NCBI GenBank assembly: GCA_032158125.1
Contig: JASKOT010000002.1
Location: 186,001 to 250,000, forward strand
Reading direction: 5' to 3'
DNA: 64,000 nucleotides
From: Papiliotrema nemorosa
Taxonomy: Eukaryota; Basidiomycota; Tremellomycetes; Tremellales; Rhynchogastremaceae
The position numbers were made by a program, and so were the translations under genes. Positions 10,662 to 21,949 of this stretch are shown one piece after another; positions within the stretch are counted from its first letter, which is position 1, and each line of letters begins with the position of its first letter. The notes under the pieces are model-generated. The model was not told where the DNA came from, did no database searches, and saw nothing but the letters and a program-made list of their open reading frames with translations.

Positions 10662-12254
10662 ATGAGAACACCTAGACGTGTACCGTGGGCCTCGCGACGA
10701 GAGCTTGAAGAGCTCTACGAGCTTCTTTTCTCACCATCCTCCGACTTCATCACCAGACATCGTGGACTCAATCGGGTTCGCGTCTTCCTCTTGTCACCCT
10801 TGCTCAAAGCTAATGGTAGATCAATGTGTATTTGGCTTCTCCATCATGCCCCGCCTTTTTACCTCTATTGCATGGTCTCATGACCGCGGCCTCACTGCCC
10901 GCCCCTTCATCACCCGAAGAAATGCTCCTGACGAGGATGAGCTGCGCCATGGCTATCGTTCGTTTCGTCAATGGAATGGTGGATCCTCTTCAAACGGGTG
11001 CGTACCGTCATCCTCATAGTCATGCTGGATTCTGAATACCAGGTGGTTATGCTCGACCCATCGTTCATCTGGCGGCAAGCATCGGTATTCCCCCTATCCT
11101 GATCTCGATCCGACATCGAGCAACGCACGACGATCTCCCGCCTCTACCTCTTTTGCTCAATTCCGTGAATATGGCCATTGATTATCTACACCACTACGCA
11201 TTCTTACCCCTCCTCGCTTCCTCCTCTGATGCTGCTGTCTCGGGCGCGGTGCTCGCAGGACGGGTCAAGGCGGAGAATCTGGTAAAGAGGTGGAAGAGGG
11301 CAATGAAGATTAGGATCAGGGATAAACTCGTAGGAGACGAGAATGAGACTGGACGAGAACTCAGAAAAGTGAAAAGGGAATTGGAGACTGTTGACCCGGA
11401 AGATGTCATCTCGTTGCTTGTAGGAGTGGAGGGTCTAATTCCCCTCGCGAGGAGGTGAGTCAGCAGTTTTATCGCTGTTTCGTCACTCATCCAACAGAAA
11501 GAGACCAGCAACAAGTGCGACTGTGCCCACGCAAGGTCTTCTTCTCCTCTGGGGAGGCTTCTTGACGCACTTGACGTCTCTTCATCCATCGACACCCACC
11601 CTGATGGCTGAACAAATCTTGTCAATCCTGCTTGATACCTCAACTTCGATTACTGCCAATACCGCCTTTGAAAGCGACGATCCGGCTTTGCGACGGAGGG
11701 AAGAAGATTCAGCTAGATGGTGTCTCGCCACATGGCTGCTGTGGCTATGGGCGTCTGAGGGGAGCATGGCATTAAGAGATGAGGATAAAGAAGGGGCAAG
11801 GCGGAGAATACTGGTATCATTGCTCTCTGGCGATACGACGTGAGTCATGCGGCTGGCATGTGCGAAGTGAAATGCTGACAATAGCCTGCGAGCCTTGCAC
11901 AAGGTGCTACTGGCAGGTGACTCGACATCGGACTCTCGTTTGGACCTGAAAGACGTACTGTTCTCGGATGACTCGGACGAGGAGCTTGAAGGACTCGATG
12001 CTGGGCTCCCTCTTGATGACATGGCGGACAAGCTGGGAGAGATGGAAAGACGTCTACAGCATTTGGAGGAGGTGAGTGAATGCCCATCACGTCTTGATGC
12101 GTGCTCACAGCAGTCTATGAATGTGCCGAGTCCTGAACAACCTAATAGGACCGAATCCTATACAGAGACAGGCGCGAATCATGATCTACCCTCTGGATGG
12201 AGACGCTTGACGGAGTGGAAGGAGACCCCCATAGGCATGCCGATAAGCTGCTAG
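10662..12254 (+). CDS. LAS1: Las1 endoribonuclease, ribosome biogenesis
   Basis: Six exons (10662-10775, 10820-10997, 11043-11454, 11498-11839, 11885-12071, 12111-12254) give 458 residues. The N-terminal HEPN-type domain shows the AIVRFVNGMVDPLQ block and the RHRATHDDLP motif (about residues 120-130), which corresponds to the catalytic Arg/His motif of Las1. A low-complexity acidic region follows. The C-terminus carries GWRRLTEWKETPIG, like the conserved Las1 tail. Las1 cuts ITS2 of pre-rRNA in a complex with the Grc3 kinase in the nucleolus. The last intron (39 nt) is frame-preserving and stop-free, so splicing there is inferred from the donor and acceptor only. Confidence 0.88.
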
Positions 12255-12461
12255 AATACCTACTCGGTGGTTTACATGCATACAATTTCCAGCTCTTATA
12301 CCTCCCCTAGTACGAAACAGCCGGACTTCCAGTCAGCATGCGCTCCCCACGCAAGAGGAAGCATGCACGCCGTCGTGCTGCATTCTCGTCGTCTACATTT
12401 TCTTTGTGTCGCAACCACCAGCGTCACCAGCGATCCGCTCTGACACTGATGTGACGAATGC

Positions 12462-13697
12462 TCATTCCTCTGCTGGAATGAAAGCGCACTGTAAGTGCAG
12501 ATCCAAGGCGAACCTGGCTGGTACATACGAAGATCCCTCCTCTGTCTGCTGCTCCATCAGTCCTTCGTAAGTGTGTTTCGTCCTAAGGGAAGGGGGTTCA
12601 TAACGCTTGAAGGTTGAAGTCGACTTGGCGAGCGTGAGATTTTGGGCAATCTTGTCCGGAGCAGAGCACTCGAGGAGTTCTTTAATGCACGACTTCACCC
12701 CATCTTTTCCTCTGAGAAGAAGTTGCGAAGTCTCAGAGGGAGTGCCGGACCCGACCAGTGCGGCCACAAGCCTCGCCTTGGCATATTGCAATCCCGCTGA
12801 CTGGCCGGTCGAACTGCCATACAGATGGACATTGTGCCATTTACCAGATACAGCTGCTGCCCAGCCTCCTTGGAATGGCTTGAGGGGAGTGACGACTGAT
12901 AAGGATTTCAGAGCTCCGCTCATTAGGTCTGACCAGTTCATATGTGCCAGTTCACCTGGGGCGATGGAGGATTTGTAATGGAGCACCAATGGTGTGTGAC
13001 CCACATCTGCGATTTTAGGATATATCCGGTGGACGTGACCCTCAAGACGAGCTTTCACATTGACCCAAGTCTCGTTCATCGGGTCAATCAGCCTTCCAGG
13101 GGTCCAAGAGGGATCGAAGCAAATCTGATTTGCGGTAAACCTGTCTACATCAGTGGTATGTGGATCATACCGGAAGATCCCTTCGTCCACCGCCCTACCC
13201 ATGGTCCTGTCTCCAATCATACCTGCCAGGGCTTCTGAGGGGCTTTGCGATGGTAAAGTGTCGAAGTGAAAGGGGTTGCCATTCAGTTTCAAGATATAGA
13301 CAGTGCCAGACCCTGCGTCATTCAACAGCCGATTCGGATCTTCTGTCGAAATGACCAGACTGACATCTCGTACGGTTTGTCCTTGACGAAAGACATGCTT
13401 ACTCTCTGACAAATCCGGTGGAGAAGTCGCTTCTTGCGAATAGGTCGCTCTCCAAGTATACCTTGCGGATGGTATTGTGAGGCGAAACGCCTCGCCTTGC
13501 CCTGCCACTGACCGGACCACCGCAAACTCGTCTTTGGTAAGAACCGAGCTTAGAGGTGCACTATGGCTGGGGACGAGTGCCTCCAACATGTTGTGAGTAA
13601 GTCGGATTTGCAAGACGATGATATCACTGTTGGACTGGAGAAAGACATACATCCTCTCAAATCGTTCACTAACCCCGACGTTCGCCGACATGCGCAT
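12462..13697 (-). CDS. Orphan intronless protein, same family as the 48.7-53 kb trio
   Basis: A single open frame gives 411 residues from the ATG at 13697. The frame stays open upstream to a TTG, and a second ATG lies about 34 codons downstream, so the start is uncertain. No signal peptide, membrane segment or catalytic motif is seen. By eye, the block from WVNVKARLEGHVHRIYPK to the stretch with VTPLKPFQGGW and LQYAKARL follows the same order as the ITPMM, NETGW and RIDYRLE blocks of the tandem genes at 48747-52928. I read these as one family. Function is unknown. It lacks introns in a window where most genes have many. It converges on LAS1, with 207 bases between stops. Confidence 0.7.
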   Translation of the reverse strand: MRMSANVGVSERFERMYVFLQSNSDIIVLQIRLTHNMLEALVPSHSAPLSSVLTKDEFAVVRSVAGQGEAFRLTIPSARYTWRATYSQEATSPPDLSESKHVFRQGQTVRDVSLVISTEDPNRLLNDAGSGTVYILKLNGNPFHFDTLPSQSPSEALAGMIGDRTMGRAVDEGIFRYDPHTTDVDRFTANQICFDPSWTPGRLIDPMNETWVNVKARLEGHVHRIYPKIADVGHTPLVLHYKSSIAPGELAHMNWSDLMSGALKSLSVVTPLKPFQGGWAAAVSGKWHNVHLYGSSTGQSAGLQYAKARLVAALVGSGTPSETSQLLLRGKDGVKSCIKELLECSAPDKIAQNLTLAKSTSTFKRYEPPSLRTKHTYEGLMEQQTEEGSSYVPARFALDLHLQCAFIPAEE

Positions 13698-14248
13698 GAC
13701 CACCGACTTTTTGTAGCGAACAAAGGAACTGCCACAATAATGATTGCGCGGGGAGGGGTGGTGTTTCAGCTTGCGACCAAGATCGACGCGTAAGGCGGGG
13801 GACCAGAGGGGCAGTCGAAGTTGGGTGGCAAAAGAAAGCCCCTCAAGGAACGCCAGGCGCGTCGCGTGAGGTCGTCTTTGTGGTTCAAAGAACCCCCCGT
13901 GCAACAATAAGATCCTCTTGCTACATACCCACACCAACCTCACTCTTTTCATCAAGCATCGAAGGGCCGTTGATCGACACCTCGTCTGCTTTGTCGTTCC
14001 GTTCCGCAGGTTGATTGCAAGGAAGACTGTCAAAGGATTGAAACTTGTGAGTGTCCCGGTTCCTGATCAAAGCGCAACATCTTCTCCTCATTCCCCCTCC
14101 TTCCCCCTTCCCCTTCGTCCTGCCCGAGTCATCTAGACGACATCTCGTCTCTGTGCATATTTCCCAACCATCCTCTCAGTTATCCTGCAATAGCTATTTG
14201 CCCTGACAAACAGAACCACACTCTTTAGTAACCATTCCCATCTTCGCC
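13698..14248. other. Intergenic, divergent promoter region
   Basis: About 550 bases between two divergent start codons. The 14080-14130 part is CT-rich, as is common upstream of fungal starts. No gene seen; the first 300 bases could be N-terminal coding of the minus-strand orphan if a non-ATG or spliced start is used. Confidence 0.45.
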
Positions 14249-15608
14249 ATGCGCTTCTCCACTGTCACGACTCTCTCTATCCTCTCTGCTGCGCTCGTCT
14301 CGGCCAACTCGCACGTCTCGCCACCTCATCGTCGACACCTTGAAAAAACTAATATCGCTGGTCGATATGTCGCCGAGATAGAACGACGAGCGGGTGGACC
14401 GATCTCGAACGACACTCAAGACGCCATTTCCGGAACGGACACTGCTTCGACTTCTGATCAGTCTTCGACATCTACGACCAGCTCCGCTGTGTCTTCTTCT
14501 GCTGGGAGTGAATCCGGAGCAGCTGGCGATATCATCACACCGAGCACGACAAGCTCAGCATCGTCAACCACCACAACGGCGCAAACCACCGTGGACACCG
14601 ATACCGTCGTCACCTCGGCGACCCAAGACCAAGCTGTCACGCCATCCTCAGCTTCGTCCTCCGCTATCATCTCTTCCGCCTCTCCTTCCTCCATTGTCGA
14701 TACTGCGCCCGAAACGATTCTCGTGTCGTCCGCTTCGGCACGCCAAACTTCAACCGTCGTTCGAACCCCTCAATCCGTCGTCACCGCCACTCGGACAGCT
14801 TCTTCCTCTTCGACAGCCTCGGTCGGTCTTGCAAATGACGAGGCGACCAAGAAGATTGGGAGTTTGAGTATGACGGCGTTCATTGCGATTATCGTGGTTG
14901 CGTCGGTCGTGGGTCTGGGCGCCGTCGGTGTCTTTGTATTCAGAAAATGGAAGTTGAGACCTTCCAACAGGTTTGACAGAAGAATGAAGCCCATCGACTT
15001 CAGTCCTCACAATGATGGCATGACGGACGATTTGTGAGTAGACTGACCTCAATTGCCAAAGGTGTCTGGCTGACCTTTAGCTTGGAGAAGACTCTTCATC
15101 GATCAGGATCTCGCTCTTCTGCCGATATGCAGCGACAACAATTCGTCAAAGATCTCGAGACTGATCCCAACTATGTGGCCGGTGTGCCCGAGCACGACTT
15201 TACGGCTGTATCCAATCACGCAGGTTATGGCACATACGGAGACGAAACATACCACCACGACCCCTTCGCCCATGCTCAAGCGTACGAGTATGATCCAGGA
15301 TACTACGGTCATGATGCGCACGGTTATCCACCCGCCCCTGCCGGTCATCAACATGTCGACTACCGATCACACGAGTATCCAACACAAGACCAACCTACTG
15401 AAGGCTATGCCGATTTGCAAAGGGGCAACTCGAACGGTAGCGACCATGCGCCTCGTCAACAAGTCTACCCGAATGATTTCCCTTCCCCTGACAACTATAT
15501 CGGTCGACCTACCGGCGGTGCCGATGGACCGTGAGTGGCGCTCAAGCGCAAGTGCGGCATGAGCTGATTGTCAGATATGCCCAGGCGGCACAATATCGAG
15601 GTTACTAG
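14249..15608 (+). CDS. Mucin-like single-pass membrane protein
   Basis: Three exons (14249-15033, 15081-15530, 15575-15608) give 422 residues. A signal peptide is clear (MRFSTVTTLSILSAALVSA). Next comes a possible KEX2-type RR site near residue 48, and a Ser/Thr-rich stretch of about 140 residues likely to be O-mannosylated. A transmembrane segment with IAIIVVASVVGLGAVGVFVF is followed by a basic stop-transfer KWKLR and a Tyr/His/Pro-rich cytoplasmic tail of about 190 residues. The architecture is that of fungal wall-stress sensors or Axl2-like surface proteins, but no cysteine-rich WSC or cadherin-like domain is present. The tail has many PxxY-like tyrosines. Role at the cell surface is inference. 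Confidence 0.82.
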
Positions 15609-16082
15609 TCGGGAATGTCCCACGATTACATCTCCTCTCGCTGGTCGAGCTATCCTCTCCATATCTCATCACGGCCGTACAGCTGTGCTAATCTGCTCTG
15701 ACATGCACCATGCTGTCTCACTCGATGAATGAGTAACGACTGGTCACCGACAGTCTAATTCCACAATCTATCATCAGATAAAGACTCGCGGTGTCGCGGC
15801 AGCGGCTGGCTCGCATAGGCGAAAAGGGGATCCTTTAGCTCCGACGTGAAGGCGCCTTGAAGCGTTTCAATATAGCGCAGTAGTACAGAAGCTCCTTACC
15901 GTCTTCTGCTCTTCTTTGCCGCGCTGGGGGAACCGAAACACGCTGTGGCGTCATCTGTGATAAGGGTGACGTTCCTTTAACATTCGTAGTGTTGGTCAGA
16001 TGGCCTTCTCACGGTGGCGCAACATGAAGAGCGCGCTCATCATTGACTCAATCACTGTTCGTTGATTGCCTTGACATGAACA
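15609..16082. other. Intergenic stretch
   Basis: About 474 bases between tandem plus-strand genes, expected to hold a 3' UTR and a promoter. No gene or RNA recognised. Confidence 0.5.
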
Positions 16083-17378
16083 ATGCCATCGACACAAGAG
16101 ACGGATACAAATCATGGTGAGGAGCAGACAGCCCTCAATGCTGGTCAAGAAGGACATCGACAAGAGAGCGAGGCGGCTGTCGCAGGAAGTCAAGAAGACA
16201 CGACCGGCGATCTGGCCTTCTGCGATGAAAGCGCTGCGCTAGCAGTCGAGTTGCTCAACTTTAAACAGAGCGGCCCAACAGCCCAGTCGTTGCTTCGCCA
16301 AGGATTTTTCAGCGATTCCCCGATATTGAGAGTGAGTAGCTCAAAGCAAGTCAGACGAAGCAGCGTTGGCTCTGCGCTTGACACATCCTTCGGTGAAAAC
16401 ATCAAGACGTGGGACTATACACCTCCAAAATTTACCACCGACATATCGGGAGTAGCGTCGTATGCCTCGTTATGCGGAGCCTCGCTTGAATGCAACGAAC
16501 CCTCCTTGGACCTCCGTTGGAACAGACAGATACTCAGCAAGAAGAAGGCTATCAGTATTGTCGGACGTCCTTCCAAAGGGTCTTCTGCGGAATTACCAGC
16601 CTCTGAAGAGTACTTCTTAGAGGTCGTTCCTGGTTTCTCATGGGTGCTCGAGGAGGGGTTCGAATTGCCCTCATCTGGATCAGGCGCAGATGAGAGTTAC
16701 AGGCATCTCTACGGTCTTTCCATCCGCGCACACAATTTCGTAGTCGACAAAAAGGACGTTGATGGGAAGCTCGACGAAAGTATCAAGTCGATCAAGGTTG
16801 AGCCAAGTGGTGGAACGTTGAGGAGGTGTATTCAAGAGCATCTGGATGGACCAGAGATGAGACGTATCAAGGCCAACTGGACGGATACAACTTATACACC
16901 GCCCAAAACGCTACGCGATGGTTCGGTCGTGTATAATCTCGAGGAGCTGAAATTGGTTTCGTTGATGGGTACTGCGAGTTGGCGAGGTTCAGACGGGATA
17001 AAGAAGAGTAGCGTCAAATTTGATGTGGTGCTCAATGGGGATATGGTCAAGGTGCCGAATGGAGAGGCCTCGGACAACGCCACGGAGCATGACGAGGTCG
17101 TGAACTCTGCAGACAGTCCTTCGTGTGGACATGGTCTAGGGCTGGGATCAGAAGTTTCTGGCCAATGTACAACACGGAGCATCTTGAAACCTTCTTCCGG
17201 ATCATCGTCGGCGTTGGGAAAACGACAGGTCAAAAGTGTAAGCTTTACTGAACAGCATGGGGACCAAACGGACACTCAGGTCGACTTGCGGGAGATTATG
17301 GGGATGTTGAACGAGTACTCACGGGAACCGTATGATTCGCAGCAGCCTGTATCTCTGCCTTCGGTCCCTAGGCAGTAA
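16083..17378 (+). CDS. Intronless hypothetical protein
   Basis: A single open frame of 431 residues begins at an ATG; an ATG eight bases upstream is in another frame. The first 60 residues are Glu/Gln-rich and disordered. The central part (about 110-330) has mixed composition with regular hydrophobic spacing and looks folded. The last 100 residues are low complexity and include a basic SVSF segment near KRQVKSVSFTEQ. No signal peptide, membrane segment or known motif is visible. I do not recognise the family, and I could not convincingly align it with the other intronless orphans. It converges on IPL1. Confidence 0.7.
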   Translation: MPSTQETDTNHGEEQTALNAGQEGHRQESEAAVAGSQEDTTGDLAFCDESAALAVELLNFKQSGPTAQSLLRQGFFSDSPILRVSSSKQVRRSSVGSALDTSFGENIKTWDYTPPKFTTDISGVASYASLCGASLECNEPSLDLRWNRQILSKKKAISIVGRPSKGSSAELPASEEYFLEVVPGFSWVLEEGFELPSSGSGADESYRHLYGLSIRAHNFVVDKKDVDGKLDESIKSIKVEPSGGTLRRCIQEHLDGPEMRRIKANWTDTTYTPPKTLRDGSVVYNLEELKLVSLMGTASWRGSDGIKKSSVKFDVVLNGDMVKVPNGEASDNATEHDEVVNSADSPSCGHGLGLGSEVSGQCTTRSILKPSSGSSSALGKRQVKSVSFTEQHGDQTDTQVDLREIMGMLNEYSREPYDSQQPVSLPSVPRQ

Positions 17379-17775
17379 CCAGGGCAGCAGACTTCCAGTT
17401 GCGTCACTGAGACCATGATGAGCGAAAAAGGCGAAGAACCAGGTCCATTCCATGGAAACTCAATGCCATAAATGAATGCCTCAGTAGCTTCGAGCATTCA
17501 GGAAAACATCCGGGCGGAGCACAAAACACCTTTCGACGGCGCTTTGGGTGCAGAGGACGCCTTGATTGGATTGAAGATGATGCTCTCGCACAGTTGATTA
17601 ACGCATCTCACTCGATGCCGATCAGATGAGGAGCGCGAAGTTGAATCGAATGCAACACTACATGCTGTATTTGCCCAGAGCTACACTATCATTAGGATCG
17701 TCCATCATGCTGCTCCTGAGATTTACTCCTAGTACACCAAGGCTAGATACCCTCATACGGGCATCGCGTGGACTT
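17379..17775. other. Convergent intergenic stretch
   Basis: About 397 bases between two stop codons; both 3' UTRs should lie here. Nothing else recognised. Confidence 0.5.
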
Positions 17776-19510
17776 CTATGACTCCCTGGCTCCTGCGCCT
17801 GATGTGCTTGATTTCTTCTTCTGGTACTTGACAATCCAAGGATGAGTGAGCACTTCTGTAAGGGGTAGTCGTTCTTCCGGATCATATCGAAGCAGCTACA
17901 TCCGTCAGCTCATTTTCGAGATAGTGAAAAGATGACTGACCCGCCGTATGAGATCTGCTGCAAGTGGTGAAACGTGATCTGGAATGTGCAGATCAACCTT
18001 CATGATTCGCTTATACGTTGCGGACGTTCCGGCCATGTCCTAATGGTCAGATCATGGTCTCAACTTCCAGATGCGAAGCCTTACTTCGAAAGGCGGACCA
18101 CCGGTTAGGAATTCGTAGCACAGGACACCCAGTGCCCATAAATCTACATTAGCATTGTGTGGTTTGCCTTCAACCATTTCTGGCGGGAGGTAGTCGAGAG
18201 TTCCGCAAAGCGTCGATCTGCGATTGCTTGGAGCGTGCTGCAGCGTCAGCTTGAAACCCTTTGTAAAGGATCAGAGACATACCACACTCCATCCGAAATC
18301 GGCGATCTTTAGCTCCCCCTTTAGTCCTGGCTCGTCAGTCAATTCAGGGATAGGGTGTAGCAATCCCACCTATCAACAGATTTTCCGGCTTGATGTCCCG
18401 ATGTATGACATGCTTCTTGTGTAGGTAATGCAGAGCGTCTGCCATTTGATACATATACTGTAGATCAGCGCACTTGCCTCGAATTGTACTGGGTCAACTC
18501 ACTCGACTACTCTTTTTCTCGTCGAATCGGCCGTGTTTCGACAATTGCTTGTACAGCTCCCCTTTTGCTGCAAATTCTAGCACCAGGAATATCCGCTTGG
18601 CATCGTGAAAGTATCCATACAGTCGAAGGATATTGGGATGTCTTTCATATCAGCCTTGATCTGGGCGACATAGCCTGATCTTGACTCACCTGAGGTTCTG
18701 TTGGATCTCAATCTCTCGCCTGACCTGCTTCTCCACCTTCCCCTGGATGATCTCATTCTTGTGCAGACATTTGAGCGCAACAATGAAATGAGGAGCGGCC
18801 TTTGTCCTCGCCATGTAGACTCGACCAAACTTGCCCTTTCCTAACGGTCTCCCGATCGCGAATGCCGGTAATGAAAGCGCAACTGTTCCTCTGCGTTGTC
18901 AGCCGACTACAAACCGACTAGAAACCGAGACTCACCCTGTACCCGAGCCACTATCCATCTCAAGCACTTTGGCGGCCTCCCCTGTCACAGCTTCATGCTT
19001 CTCCTCGTCTGCCTCTAGTCCTCCGTCGTATGCTCCAATACCTCCAGGTCCCGCCCCAGGTTCTGCTTTGTCCCTCCATTCTTTGATTCTATCCGCTTTG
19101 ATAGCCTGATGACTTGCTGCTGGATTAATGGCGCTGGACAATGCCCTACCCGTGGTTGAATGAGCAGGCCCGTGTAGTCCATGAGCTGTATGTTGACTCA
19201 GGGATGATTTGCCCTTTGTTTTGGGTGAACTATACTTGTTTGAGCCGGATCGAGGGGGCGATTCCACATTGATCCCTGCCAATTTAAGCAATGGTCCTCG
19301 AGCCGATTCGGCGTGACTCGATGATCCGGCAGCATAAGAGGCGAGACCAGTGTTTGGAGGTCGGACAAGATGAGGGTTCATATACTTCTTCATGGTGGTT
19401 GGTAAGCGATTCCCTTGAGCAGCGCTTTGCGGTCGAGCAGCCGGAGACGGAGAGGACGGATCGCCTGGGCCGAGCGATAGCCCAGACATCATGTTTGATA
19501 ACTGCGCCAT
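17776..19510 (-). CDS. IPL1: Aurora kinase
   Basis: Eight exons (19510-18936, 18890-18690, 18641-18503, 18457-18370, 18326-18283, 18237-18085, 18039-17941, 17895-17776) give 472 residues. A disordered N-terminus of about 195 residues precedes a complete kinase domain: glycine loop [12 protein letters not shown] lysine, REIEIQ helix, catalytic [12 protein letters not shown] (about 322-333), DFGWSVH and an activation loop [16 protein letters not shown] with the Thr that Aurora kinases autophosphorylate. The DFGWSVH and [11 protein letters not shown] blocks are Aurora hallmarks. As the chromosomal passenger kinase it corrects kinetochore-microtubule attachment and acts with INCENP and survivin homologues. 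The acceptor of exon 5 was set at 18326 because it restores [13 protein letters not shown]; the nearer AG shifts the frame. Confidence 0.95.
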
Positions 19511-19977
19511 GGTGTTAGAAGGCCTTCACGGCTGTCGACTAGGCGGAGATGAACTGGTTGATGAGTGGGAGAGCAAAATCAGTCGCGCGCATAAACAAGG
19601 GCAAACATGGGGTCCTGGGCTCGTTGATAATGGTGGCAAAATCAAAACACACCCTTAGCCACGTCATGCAACTTGCCTGTACTGCAGCCAGCCAGCGCCC
19701 AGAGCTACTTGGATCAAGCTATGGCATCTCTAGTCATCCCTAGCCTGTATGTCTGCAGAGGATCGACCACGATCTCAACGCAGGAGCAAGGCATAAATCG
19801 AGCACCCAGCTCTACTGAGATCATACTCGTGGCGCTACCTCGGGTCGTTTGATCAATACACCGAGTGTTTCACCGCTCAGACCTTTTGACACACCTCCCC
19901 CTGCCTTTCAACCGAAGTCTATCAACATGGTCCACACGAAGCGACTTCTGTGTTCTCACACTTGACACTCACTCACA
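19511..19977. other. Divergent promoter region
   Basis: About 467 bases between divergent start codons of the Aurora kinase and the CRH-type enzyme. CT-rich near 19900. No gene recognised. Confidence 0.5.
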
Positions 19978-21592
19978 ATGTTCAAAGCACGCTTATCACC
20001 GATACTCACTGTTCTCGCCTTCACCTGGCTACTCGGCATTGTCACGGCCCAATCAACATGTAATGCTACTACCAGTTGTCCAGAATCTGCTCCCTGTTGT
20101 TCAGAATACGGGTTCTGCGGAACCGGGACATACTGTCTAGGCGTCTGCGAACCTCTTTGTGCGCTCATACCTCGTCCTCGGGGTTCACTCCACAATGTCA
20201 GACTGATGCGTCAGATTCGTTCAAACCTACCTCGTGCACACCCAACCCTATTTGTCAGGATATCCAGTCGACCTTTTACAACCTCGAGAGAGTACAGCAG
20301 AATGCTTCGTTGTACGATGGAAACGCGACAGCCTATGACTGGATTGGTAAGCTGGTGTTACCAGAATAACAGAGGGAGTGTTGATCATCAAGTCAACAGC
20401 GGGACTGTCATTGCGACGGACATAGGTACTCGCTTGACTTTGAAAGAATCAGACAGTAAGCTATTCTAGCATACCATTTTTGGTCGATGACTTCAAGGCG
20501 GGACGAAAATCTCTAGCACTCGATACATCCAGTATGGAAAGATCGATTTTGTCATTCGTGCGTATCGATGCTTTGCACAGACAAACGCCTGACATCTAGA
20601 GACGTCCAAGTGGCCTGGAGTCGTCACCGCCGCGATCACCATGTCAGACGTCAAGGTGAGCTTCCCTTCAGTCCCATCGTCTCATGATCTCATCTTTAGG
20701 ACGAAATCGATTGGGTGAGATCCATCCGAGTTGACCGACAGTCGTCACTGACGGCCGAGTAGGAATTTACGGGACATAGTGTGAACGAAGCACAGACCAA
20801 TTACTGGTACCTTGGTAAGTCTAGGCTTCCTTTTATTCCCGCATGATCGATATCGACCGGGATCGAGGCTGACGCTCAGGTATCGCAAACTGCAAGTCTC
20901 ATTGCGTCTATGCGTCATTCTGACGAGTCAGGTTCGGCGACCGAGGGACAATCATTCCATGTCGATACCGATACGTCGAGCAACTTTCACACATACACAG
21001 TGAGCCCAACCTATGACTGGACCACTGGCTGAGCGATAGCTCGATTGGCAAGAGGACTATATGAACTGGATCATCGACGGCAATATCGTGACAAGAGTCC
21101 AAAAGACTGACACGTATACCAGCGACGGCGTAGCGTAAGTCAGCCTGGGCCCTTTGGCTCGCGACACTGACGTACAGACACTATCCCATGACACCTTCTC
21201 GAATCCAGCTTTCCATCTGGCCAGCGGGTGTCTCCTCTTCCGCGCAGGGCGCTATAGACTGGGCAGGAGGTATGATTGACTGGTCCGATCCAGATTACGT
21301 GTCCAATGGATACTTTTGGAATACCGTCCAAAGTGTCAAAGTGACCTGCGCGAAAGACCCGGACCGACAAGTCGACACAACCGGATGGGTATACACGGGC
21401 AATGGATCTGACGGACTACCTGTGAGCCCTTGTGACGCTTCAATGATGCTGATATCGCAGCAAGTCCTTGATACTAACGCGTCTACCATCATTGGTGCGG
21501 CCACTCGAGGGCTAGTGCTTGACTCTTCGCTCCTCATTCACTCGGCAGTCCTTGCGGCCTCTCTGATGCTATTGGGCGTCTCGATGTTCTGA
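19978..21592 (+). CDS. GPI-anchored CRH-type transglycosylase (CBM18 + GH16)
   Basis: Ten exons (19978-20158, 20215-20346, 20393-20455, 20498-20557, 20600-20655, 20700-20714, 20763-20814, 20932-20999, 21040-21134, 21178-21592) give 378 residues. A signal peptide ends near VTAQ. A cysteine-rich CBM18 chitin-binding module follows (CPESAPCCSEYGFCG). The GH16 domain carries GTKISSTRYIQYG and the catalytic DEIDWEF motif (residues 165-171). Next come NYWYLG, the WPAG block and a hydrophobic C-terminal GPI signal. CRH enzymes link chitin to beta-glucan in the cell wall. Exon 6 is only 15 nt and codes exactly DEIDW. The intron at 20815-20931 contains an internal AG|GT at 20878-20881. Exon calls rest on phase and on conserved blocks on both sides. 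Confidence 0.88.
20700..20714 (+). other. 15-nt microexon coding the GH16 catalytic core
   Basis: Flanked by a TTTAG acceptor and a GTGAGA donor, it codes Asp-Glu-Ile-Asp-Trp. The next exon supplies Glu-Phe. Skipping it keeps the frame (15 is a multiple of 3) but removes the nucleophile Glu and the adjacent Asp. Confidence 0.8.
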
Positions 21593-21949
21593 ATGCAGCG
21601 ATGTGCCTTATTGATGCTTGACGCTGCCCAGACCCAAAGCATACTCCTTTGGCTGATCGTTGGGCCACTTTGGACTGACGAAAGGACTCTTCAAAGGGAG
21701 ATGTTGTGTCGGAATAGGCAGGGGAAGGTGGACGAGATTGCAAGGGGAGATTGCCCAGTCAGGGGTTGATATGTATTAGGTGGGAATTGATCTTCTAGCC
21801 AACACTCGTCTACCTTGACAGGCTGAGAAGGATAAGACCTCGATGCATGATCACTGACGCTTCGTGAGAGGTCGTTTTCCTCTATGCCAACGCATCGGAC
21901 TCCCGGGTCTCATCAGCATCACGTATCCCGTTCAGGCGGCCACAGAGAC
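21593..21949. other. Intergenic stretch
   Basis: About 357 bases between tandem plus-strand genes. An in-frame ATG at 21884 could extend the next protein by 22 residues, but that would put a polar segment before the signal peptide. Confidence 0.5.

Noticed and set aside
12072..12149. Longer version of the last LAS1 intron, ending at 12148
   Set aside because: It shifts the frame and loses the conserved GWRRLTEWKETPIG tail; the 39-nt intron keeps it.
18319..18369. Nearer AG (18319-18320) as acceptor for IPL1 exon 5
   Set aside because: It breaks the frame before DFGW; the acceptor before 18326 restores [13 protein letters not shown].
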